Assembly: GCA_904502205.1 (NCBI GenBank)
Contig: CAJGDR010000062.1
Span: 1 to 5,484, forward strand
Reading direction: 5' to 3'
Source: an uncultured Bacilli bacterium
Lineage (GTDB): Bacteria; Bacillota_I; Bacilli_A; ML615J-28; CAG-313
Length of the DNA: 5,484 bases
Part shown: positions 1-5,094 of the stretch, piece after piece
How positions within the stretch are numbered: the stretch's first letter is position 1
How the letters are laid out: each line of letters opens with the position of its first letter
Position numbers and translations under genes: made by a program
Notes under the pieces: generated by a model
Database searches by the model: none
What the model saw: the letters and a program-made list of their open reading frames with translations, nothing else
What the model was told of the DNA's origin: nothing

Positions 1-237
1 ATGATCTTACAATTACCTAAAGATTTGAATTTTGATGAAAACAATATTCGAATTCTCGGTTTTAGCAAAAAAGGCCAAGTATATCTAAAATATATTAATG
101 GTAATTTAATATTAAACATCGCTAAAAGTGATGATATTTTATTAAAGTATGAATTAAAAGCGAGTAAACTCTATGACATTTTAACTAATGGAAATTGTTT
201 TATTGAGGAATTTAAATTTCCTCTGAAAGGAGAATAA
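1..237 (+). CDS. tmcAL: C-terminal end of a probable tRNA(Met) cytidine acetate ligase (TmcAL/YlbM), 5' partial
   Basis: This is an open frame of 78 codons from the window edge to TAA at 235–237. The ATG at base 1 is probably an internal Met, because the segment resembles only the extreme C-terminus of the roughly 400-residue TmcAL (YlbM) family. The recognisable parts are NIRILGFSKKGQVYLK (residues 15–30) and YELKASKLYDI (50–60). From memory these match the family's 'IRLLGMTKKGQAYL' and 'LDLDVKASRIYSL' segments. TmcAL activates acetate with ATP to form N4-acetylcytidine at the wobble position of elongator tRNA-Met; its nucleotidyltransferase-like catalytic domain would lie upstream of the window. 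The ribosome binding site of the next gene (AAAGGAG, 226–232) lies within its last codons, so the two are almost certainly co-transcribed. If ATG 1 were a true start, it would be an isolated C-terminal domain. The assignment rests on remembered motif similarity only. Confidence 0.68.
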   Translation: MILQLPKDLNFDENNIRILGFSKKGQVYLKYINGNLILNIAKSDDILLKYELKASKLYDILTNGNCFIEEFKFPLKGE

Positions 238-1236
238 ATGAATAACTTAAAAAATGATCTACTTAATTTAATTGATCCTTCTGTTAATGAAACATTATCA
301 AAAACTAATGGTTTAGCCCATTTAGGTCTTGATGACGAAAAAGATATTGTTTTAATCGAAGTTTTAGTAGAAAAGAAAATTGAAGAAACAGAAAATCTTC
401 GTAAAGAAATTATTAAACTAGTTAAAGGTAAATACAATCACAAAGGTATCAAGCTTGAAATAAATGAACGTAAAATTCACGAAAGCATCGCTAACTCTGG
501 TATTCCATGTATTGGAATCATTAGTGGTAAAGGTGGTGTTGGTAAAAGTAGTGTAGCAGCAAATATTGCTTATCGTTTGATGAAAAAAGGAATTCAAACT
601 GCACTTATTGATGCTGATATCTATGGTTCAAGTATTCCTGAATTGCTAGAAATGGAACACGCTATTCCATTTATGGATGAAAACGGTAAAATAATTCCTC
701 TTAAAAAAGAATCATTAGAAGTAATTTCAACAGAATTCTTTACAAGAGAGCACGAACCAGTAATTTGGCGTGCTGGAATGTTACATAAAATGTTAGAATA
801 CTTCTTCTTTGATACTGCATGGAATCCTTTAACAAAAGTTATAATTATCGATTTCCCACCAGGAACAGGTGACGTAATGTTAGATATGAATAACTTTGTT
901 AAAAATCCTAAAATGTTATTAGTCACAACTCCACACCCTGCTGCAACAAATGTTGCAATTAAAGCTGGTATCGCTGCTACGAAAATGGAACAAGAAATTA
1001 TTGGTGTAATAGAAAATATGTCATATTTTAAAGATGAAGAAACTAATAAACCACATTACATTTTTGGAAAAGAGGGTGGTTTAAAGGCTGCTCAAAGTTT
1101 AGGTGTTGAACTTATTGCACAAATCCCAATTGCTGTTCCAAAGCATAATCAATGCGTTTTTGAAATTACTGAAGATAATGGTAAAATCTACGATGATATC
1201 GCAGATTACATCATTTACTCACAAGAAATAAAATAA
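238..1236 (+). CDS. mrp: Mrp/ApbC/NBP35-family P-loop ATPase (iron–sulfur carrier or SalA-like), without CxxC
   Basis: This 332-residue protein has two parts. Residues 1–85 look like the small MIP18/DUF59-type N-terminal domain common in Mrp proteins. The P-loop domain has a deviant Walker A, SGKGGVGKSS (96–105), with signature lysine K98 and catalytic lysine K103. The switch I-like LIDADIYGSS (123–132) carries D125 and D127, and the Walker B/switch II is IIIDFPPGTGD (202–212). The family motif IENMSYF is at 258–264. Mrp/ApbC proteins are cytoplasmic dimeric ATPases that carry or transfer Fe–S clusters; the Bacillus homologue SalA is linked to gene regulation. The cluster-binding CPxC motif normally following ENMSYF is absent: the only cysteines are C91 and C306. 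Fe–S transfer by the usual mechanism is therefore doubtful. The start is supported by AAAGGAG (226–232), 5 bases before the ATG, and zero spacing from the upstream stop suggests translational coupling. The family call is firm; the function is open. Confidence 0.93.
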   Translation: MNNLKNDLLNLIDPSVNETLSKTNGLAHLGLDDEKDIVLIEVLVEKKIEETENLRKEIIKLVKGKYNHKGIKLEINERKIHESIANSGIPCIGIISGKGGVGKSSVAANIAYRLMKKGIQTALIDADIYGSSIPELLEMEHAIPFMDENGKIIPLKKESLEVISTEFFTREHEPVIWRAGMLHKMLEYFFFDTAWNPLTKVIIIDFPPGTGDVMLDMNNFVKNPKMLLVTTPHPAATNVAIKAGIAATKMEQEIIGVIENMSYFKDEETNKPHYIFGKEGGLKAAQSLGVELIAQIPIAVPKHNQCVFEITEDNGKIYDDIADYIIYSQEIK

Positions 1237-1263
1237 AAAAATCGTCGTAAGACGATTTTTTTT
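1237..1263. terminator. Bidirectional intrinsic terminator between convergent mrp and DUF1292 genes
   Basis: A perfect 10-bp inverted repeat (AAAAATCGTC at 1237–1246, GACGATTTTT at 1251–1260) encloses a GTAA tetraloop of GNRA type on the plus strand. The plus transcript ends in an unbroken T run to 1263. The minus transcript also has a U-rich tail from the A-rich stretch at about 1229–1243. The hairpin begins one base after the mrp stop and its right-hand T run overlaps the DUF1292 stop codon (1262–1264). One element therefore appears to end both convergent transcripts. Confidence 0.9.
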
Positions 1264-1747
1264 ATTCTTCATGTTTATGACAGCAGCAGCAATGTTCTTC
1301 TTCGTCGTCATCTTCGCAATCGCAATGACATTCGCCATCACATTCGCATTCGCCATCACATTCGCATTCATCATCACAGCAGTATTCATGATGATGTCCA
1401 CAACCACATCCACAATGACTGTGTTCTTCTACTTGAGAATCAAATTCTCCTAAAGCTTCTTCAATTAATTCCCATTCTTCTTCAGTTTCAATTTCAACAA
1501 GTTCACCGCATCCATCTTCACCTTCAATGTAACGAGCTGCACCAACTTCAATTTTTTCATCATCACATTCTTCATTTGAATAATATTTTTCAATATCAGA
1601 AACACGACTGAAAATTACATATTTTTTTCCTAATTCGTCTGATTCAAATGTAAAAATAACTTGACAAAGTTCTTCATTTCCTTCTTCATCAACAATAGTT
1701 AAAAAACTATCTTGATCACTATTTAATTCAAAATTTTTATATTTCAT
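1262..1747 (-). CDS. DUF1292 (YrzB-type) protein with Cys/His-rich acidic C-terminal tail
   Basis: This is a 161-residue, strongly acidic protein. Residues about 14–105 match DUF1292: LTIVDEEGNE (16–25), then VIFTFESDELGKKYVIF (30–46), and a closing acidic helix with TEEEWELIEEAL (88–99). The function of DUF1292 is unknown, although the gene is commonly found after alaS and ruvX in Firmicutes. The unusual part is residues 107–161, with 16 Cys (112, 114, 116, 123, 124, 128, 130, 134, 136, 140, 142, 144, 153–156) and 9 His. It includes CGCGCGHHH, two ECECDG units and CCCCHKH near the end. The spacing suggests binding of soft or borderline metals such as Zn, Ni, Cu or Cd, but no metal or role can be named from sequence. 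AAAGGGAAG (minus strand, 1754–1762) lies 6 bases before the ATG, inside the ruvX 3' end, and the gene gap is 2 bases. The opposite strand here has an open, hydrophobic frame, which is a composition artefact. Confidence 0.88.
   Translation of the reverse strand: MKYKNFELNSDQDSFLTIVDEEGNEELCQVIFTFESDELGKKYVIFSRVSDIEKYYSNEECDDEKIEVGAARYIEGEDGCGELVEIETEEEWELIEEALGEFDSQVEEHSHCGCGCGHHHEYCCDDECECDGECECDGECHCDCEDDDEEEHCCCCHKHEE
1331..1366. repeat. Two exact 18-bp tandem repeats in the DUF1292 metal-tail coding region
   Basis: The 18-mer TTCGCCATCACATTCGCA occurs at 1331–1348 and again at 1349–1366, with degenerate related sequence on both sides. On the coding (minus) strand each copy encodes a hexapeptide of the ECECDG type. 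The length is a multiple of three, so a gain or loss of one unit would change the number of Cys pairs without a frameshift. Confidence 0.9.
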
Positions 1748-1749
1748 AA

Positions 1750-2175
1750 TTATCTTCCCTTTCTATTTATATTATCTAAATATGATTGTAATATTACAAC
1801 TGCAGCTAACTTATCAACTTCTTTTTTACGTTTATTTCTTGATAAATCGGCACCAATCATAATTTTAGTAACTTCCATTGTTGTAAGTCTTTCATCAAAA
1901 AGTTCTACTTCAACACCTGCAGCATTTAACATTCCCTTAAATTCCATAACATATTCAGCTTGGAACCCTAAAGAACCATCCATATTTTTTGGTAGACCTA
2001 AAACAACTTTATCAACATTACGATCATCGATAATCATTTTAACATAATTAAATGCATTTTGCAAGTCTTTTTCTTTAAACCTGTAAGTTTCAATTCCAGT
2101 TGCAACAATTCCTAAACCATCACTTATTGCAATACCTACAGTTCTATTTCCTAAATCTAATCCTAAATATCGCAT
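1750..2175 (-). CDS. ruvX: RuvX/YqgF-family putative pre-16S rRNA nuclease (Holliday junction resolvase-like)
   Basis: The protein has 141 residues, the normal length for YqgF/RuvX. The RNase H-like fold is marked by LGLDLGNRTVGIAISD (4–19) with the predicted catalytic Asp D7. Next come VVLGLPKNMDGS (57–68), FDERLTT (93–99) with conserved D94/E95, and KEVDKLAAVVILQSYL (118–133) with the third acidic residue D121. The family is implicated in 5' processing of pre-16S rRNA, and was proposed earlier as a Holliday junction resolvase. The start ATG (2173–2175) overlaps the alaS stop (2175–2177) by one base as TAATG. No good Shine–Dalgarno sequence is visible just upstream (an A-rich stretch with GTTGGT), so translation probably depends on reinitiation by ribosomes finishing alaS. 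The gene lies between alaS and DUF1292, its usual operon in Firmicutes. Confidence 0.95.
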   Translation of the reverse strand: MRYLGLDLGNRTVGIAISDGLGIVATGIETYRFKEKDLQNAFNYVKMIIDDRNVDKVVLGLPKNMDGSLGFQAEYVMEFKGMLNAAGVEVELFDERLTTMEVTKIMIGADLSRNKRKKEVDKLAAVVILQSYLDNINRKGR

Positions 2176-4862
2176 TACATACCAACTTTTTCTTTAATTA
2201 CAGCAAGTGCTTCATCAATTTTACTTAGATCACGTCCACCAGCTTGTGCGAAATCAGGACGTCCACCACCATTACCTCCAGTAATGATTGCAGCTTCTTT
2301 AACTAATTGACCAGCATTAAATGGAACATTTTTTGCTTTACAAACGAATACAATTTTTCCATCCATCTTATCTGCAACAAATACTAACATTTTGTCAACA
2401 TTAGCTGTTAAGTTGTCTACTAAGTCTTTTAAAATGTTAACTTCTACATTTTCTACGTTTGTTACTAAGGCTTTATAATCACCAATTTGAACAACAAGAT
2501 CAGCAAATGTTGATGAATCAACAGAATTTTTATTTCTTAATTGATTATTATAAGCTTTTTCTAAATCTTTACATTGTTTTTGTAGTAATAAAGCATATTC
2601 CTTTTGAGCAATAATATCTTCATAACTTCCAACAAATTTTGGACTGATTAATTCGTTATAAGAAAGTTTAATACCCTCTTTATCAGAAAGATTTAAAATA
2701 TCTTTAATTTTAATTTTTAATTCATCAATTGTGCTATTAATATTTGCTAAAGTTTCATTAATTTGTTCTTCGATTTTATCATCAGTAGCTGCTTCGATTC
2801 TGAAAATACCTGATCCTTTACTTTCAATTGATAAAATAGCTAGTTTACCAATTTCACCAGTATTTCCAACATGTGTACCACCACATAATTCTTTACTGTA
2901 ATCCATATCAACAAGTCTAACAACATCACCGTATTTTTCACCAAACAATGCTTGTGCACCAAGTTTTTTAGCATTTTCAACTGATGTGTTAATCACTTTA
3001 ACTTCGTAATTACTTAAAATAGCTTCATTAGTATTTTTTTCAATTTCTAAAAGTTGTTCATTTGTAACATTTTCATAATGATTAAAGTCAAATCTTAAAC
3101 GTTTATCATTTACAAGTGAACCTTGTTGTACGACATGTTTACCTAAAACATTTCTTAATGATTGATTTAACAAGTGAGTTGCAGAGTGATTCTTAGATGT
3201 AGATTGTCTTAATTTATCATTAACTCTTAAGATAACAGAATGACCTACATTAATTTCAACATTGCTTTCTAATTGAATAGCATGTTGACCATTAGGAAGT
3301 TTAAATGTATTAAATACTTCTAAACTTTCTCCATCTACAACTACATATCCTTTGTCGCCAACTTGTCCACCACTTTCACCATAGAATGGTGTTTTATCAG
3401 TAACAAGCACTAATTCTCCTGTTCCAGCATCAACTAATTTTTCGTTTTCAAATACCGCAATAACTTTAGCTGTTGTTTCAAGTAAATCATAGCCAATAAA
3501 CTCAGATTCTTTATTAAAGTTTAAGTAATCTTCATTTTGGTTATTCATTGATTGAACATTATTTCTAGCAGCTCTTGCTCTTGTTTTTTGTAAATTTAAT
3601 TGTTCAGCAAAACCTTTTTCATCAACTAAAACGTTGTGTTCTGAAGCAGCTTCAATTGTAAGTTCTAATGGGAATCCAAATGTATCGTATAGTAAGAATA
3701 CATCTTCACCTTTTAAAGTATTACCATCTAAATTTTCAATTAATTCAACAAGTTTCTTTTCACCTTTTTCAAGTGTTTTCCAGAAATTTTCTTCTTCGAT
3801 TTTAATTAATTTTGCTACTAAAGATACTTGTTCTTGTAAGTATGGATAATATTCTTTCATATTATCAGCAACAATTTGAACCATTTGGTATAAAAATGGT
3901 GAATTAATATTCAATTTTTTAGCATATCTTACAGCTCTTCTTAAAATTCTTCTTAAAACATATCCGCGTCCTGAATTACCGAATGTTGCACCATCACTTA
4001 ATGCAAATGTGATGCTACGAATATGGTCTACAATAACTTTAAACGCCATTTGTCCAGCATATTCAATACCAGTTTTTTCTTCTAAATATTTGATCATAGG
4101 CATAAACAAGTCTGATTCATAGTTAGTTTCAGTTTCTTGCATTACACATGCAAGTCTTTCTAGACCTGCGCCTGTATCAATATTTTTACTAGGAAGTTCT
4201 GGATAATCTTCACGAGCTTTACCGCTTTGTGAATTAAATTGACTAAATACAATATTCCAAATTTCAATATAGCGATCATTTTCAATATCTTCTTTAATCA
4301 TTTTGATACCAATGTTTTCTGGATCATATTTGATTCCACGGTCAAAGAAAATTTCAGTATCAGGTCCACATGGTCCTTCACCAATTTCCCAGAAGTTATC
4401 ATCTAAAGCAATTAAATGATCTTCTTTAACACCTAATGATACCCATTTATTAAATGTTTCTAAATCTTTTGTATAATATGTTATGTAAATTAAATCTTTA
4501 TCAAAAGCAAACCACTCAGGAGAAAACAATAATTCATAAGCCCAAGTTAATACTTCTTGGCGGAAGTAATCTCCTATTGAAAAGTTTCCTAACATTTCAA
4601 AAAAAGTATGATGTCTAGCAGTTTTTCCAACATTTTCTATATCATTTGTTCTTATTGATTTTTGTGCGTTACAAAGTCTAGGATTACTTGGTTTTTCACG
4701 TCCATCAAAATACTTTTTCAATGGTGCAACACCAGCATTAATCCATAATAAAGTTGGATCATCTTGTGGTAACAATGATGCACTTGGAGTTGCTTCATGC
4801 CCTTTGCTCTTAAAAAAATCTAACCACATTTGTCTAATTTCATGTGCCTTTAAATTTTTCAT
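2175..4862 (-). CDS. alaS: Alanyl-tRNA synthetase
   Basis: This full-length, 895-residue class II synthetase attaches alanine to tRNA-Ala in the cytoplasm. The N-terminus has the family's AHEIRQMWLDFFKSKGH (6–22). The catalytic core includes motif 2 around R71–F100 (RTNDIENVGK, then HHTFFEMLGNFSIGDYF) and motif 3 at SGRGYVLRRILRRAV (297–311). The editing domain has both halves of its zinc site, HSATH (559–563; H559, H563) and CGGTH (660–664; C660, H664), so clearance of mischarged Ser/Gly should be intact. The C-Ala domain ends with GGNGGGRPDFAQAGG (862–876). The region linking editing and C-Ala domains (about 690–785) is Lys/Glu/Asn-rich and less conserved. The start is supported by GGAAAGGA (minus strand, 4870–4877) 7 bases before the ATG and by the conserved N-terminus. 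A T-box leader lies immediately upstream. The stop overlaps the ruvX start. No frameshift or missing catalytic residue is seen. Confidence 0.98.
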   Translation of the reverse strand: MKNLKAHEIRQMWLDFFKSKGHEATPSASLLPQDDPTLLWINAGVAPLKKYFDGREKPSNPRLCNAQKSIRTNDIENVGKTARHHTFFEMLGNFSIGDYFRQEVLTWAYELLFSPEWFAFDKDLIYITYYTKDLETFNKWVSLGVKEDHLIALDDNFWEIGEGPCGPDTEIFFDRGIKYDPENIGIKMIKEDIENDRYIEIWNIVFSQFNSQSGKAREDYPELPSKNIDTGAGLERLACVMQETETNYESDLFMPMIKYLEEKTGIEYAGQMAFKVIVDHIRSITFALSDGATFGNSGRGYVLRRILRRAVRYAKKLNINSPFLYQMVQIVADNMKEYYPYLQEQVSLVAKLIKIEEENFWKTLEKGEKKLVELIENLDGNTLKGEDVFLLYDTFGFPLELTIEAASEHNVLVDEKGFAEQLNLQKTRARAARNNVQSMNNQNEDYLNFNKESEFIGYDLLETTAKVIAVFENEKLVDAGTGELVLVTDKTPFYGESGGQVGDKGYVVVDGESLEVFNTFKLPNGQHAIQLESNVEINVGHSVILRVNDKLRQSTSKNHSATHLLNQSLRNVLGKHVVQQGSLVNDKRLRFDFNHYENVTNEQLLEIEKNTNEAILSNYEVKVINTSVENAKKLGAQALFGEKYGDVVRLVDMDYSKELCGGTHVGNTGEIGKLAILSIESKGSGIFRIEAATDDKIEEQINETLANINSTIDELKIKIKDILNLSDKEGIKLSYNELISPKFVGSYEDIIAQKEYALLLQKQCKDLEKAYNNQLRNKNSVDSSTFADLVVQIGDYKALVTNVENVEVNILKDLVDNLTANVDKMLVFVADKMDGKIVFVCKAKNVPFNAGQLVKEAAIITGGNGGGRPDFAQAGGRDLSKIDEALAVIKEKVGM

Positions 4863-4877
4863 AAATAATTCCTTTCC

Positions 4878-4913
4878 AAAATAAAATCGCCCCTAGATAA
4901 ACTAGGAACGATT
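4878..4913 (-). terminator. T-box-controlled intrinsic terminator upstream of alaS
   Basis: On the minus strand, AATCGTTCCTAG (4913–4902) and CTAGGGGCGATT (4896–4885) form a 12-bp stem including two G·U pairs, around a 5-nt TTTAT loop. An interrupted U-tract (TTTTATTTT including the stem end, down to 4878) follows. It lies immediately before the alaS ribosome binding site and should form when tRNA-Ala is charged, stopping transcription before alaS. Confidence 0.92.
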
Positions 4914-4933
4914 ATAATCGCGGTACCATCCTA
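4903..4933 (-). promoter_or_regulatory. T-box antiterminator helix
   Basis: Helix A1 pairs TAGGA (4933–4929) with TCCTA (4907–4903). The 7-nt bulge TGGTACC (4928–4922) would bind the uncharged tRNA acceptor end. Helix A2 pairs GCGAT (4921–4917) with ATCGT (4912–4908) around a TATA loop. The 3' half is shared with the terminator's 5' strand, so the two folds exclude each other, as the T-box mechanism requires. Confidence 0.9.
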
Positions 4934-5088
4934 TTTCACAATAAATGTGCCCTCAAATAGTTTTAACGCTTGCAAGCGGGAAGTATTAATTCCACTCAGA
5001 AGGAGCTTCGAATAGGATATAATCGTTTCACACCAAACAACGACTCTCTGAATATATTACCTATTTTACTAATCTTCATCAACGTATT

Positions 5089-5094
5089 ATTATG
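5089..5094 (-). promoter_or_regulatory. Possible -10 element for the alaS leader (weak)
   Basis: CATAAT on the minus strand (5 of 6 matches to TATAAT), preceded by TG, overlaps the TAATAA stop codons of the upstream gene. It would start transcription near 5082, just before the lower part of stem I. No convincing -35 is seen 16–18 bases upstream. An apparent TTGATG–17 bp–TAATAT pair further in (5081 to 5054) would start inside stem I and remove the specifier-loop 5' strand, so it is disfavoured. Alternatively the leader is transcribed by read-through from the repeat-protein gene. Confidence 0.3.

Larger units (their letters stand above)
4878..5085 (-). promoter_or_regulatory. T-box riboswitch leader of alaS (Ala, GCU specifier)
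   Basis: This untranslated leader reads the aminoacylation state of tRNA-Ala and controls alaS transcription. Going 5' to 3' on the minus strand, GAAG (5077–5074) pairs with CTTC (5002–4999) below the specifier loop. The loop's 5' side carries AGTA (5070–5067). AATAGG (5065–5060) pairs with CCTATT (5016–5011) above the loop. The AGAGAG segment (5049–5044) comes next, then the distal stem TCGTT/AACGA (5043–5039 with 5027–5023) with GGTG in its loop (5034–5031). The specifier is GCT (5006–5004) in GAAGCTCC, an Ala codon that fits the downstream gene. GAGTGGA follows (4997–4991). The canonical T-box TGGTACCGCG is at 4928–4919, and its TGGT can pair with an ACCA tRNA end, matching an A discriminator. 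The exact 5' boundary is estimated. Confidence 0.96.

Noticed and set aside
171..926. Two minus-strand frames (171–437 and 621–926) across tmcAL/mrp
   Set aside because: They are shadows of the well-supported plus-strand Mrp gene, with no family motifs or ribosome binding sites of their own.
1..1236. Mycoplasma-type code (UGA = Trp)
   Set aside because: Trp positions that I checked in Mrp and AlaRS are TGG, and no frame needs a UGA read-through to keep a conserved domain intact.
1219..1413. Minus-strand frame of 64 residues rich in Met, Asn, Ala and Val repeats
   Set aside because: It is an out-of-frame reading of the same 18-bp repeats and runs through the bidirectional terminator into the 3' end of mrp.
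1271..1453. Open plus-strand frame encoding a hydrophobic, membrane-like 60-residue peptide opposite the DUF1292 tail
   Set aside because: It is the exact antisense of the Cys/His/Asp/Glu-rich coding repeats, whose complements read as Phe/Ala/Ile/Met/Val. It has no ribosome binding site, and the true frame has a recognisable domain, a good start and a terminator.
3634..3849. Plus-strand 71-residue Ser/Lys-rich frame
   Set aside because: It lies wholly antisense to conserved AlaRS coding sequence, and its composition follows from the complementary Glu/Leu/Lys codons.
5054..5081. TTGATG–17 bp–TAATAT as an alaS promoter
   Set aside because: Its spacing is ideal, but transcription would begin near 5047, inside the T-box, deleting the 5' strand of the specifier region needed for tRNA recognition. 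The resemblance is probably chance in AT-rich sequence.
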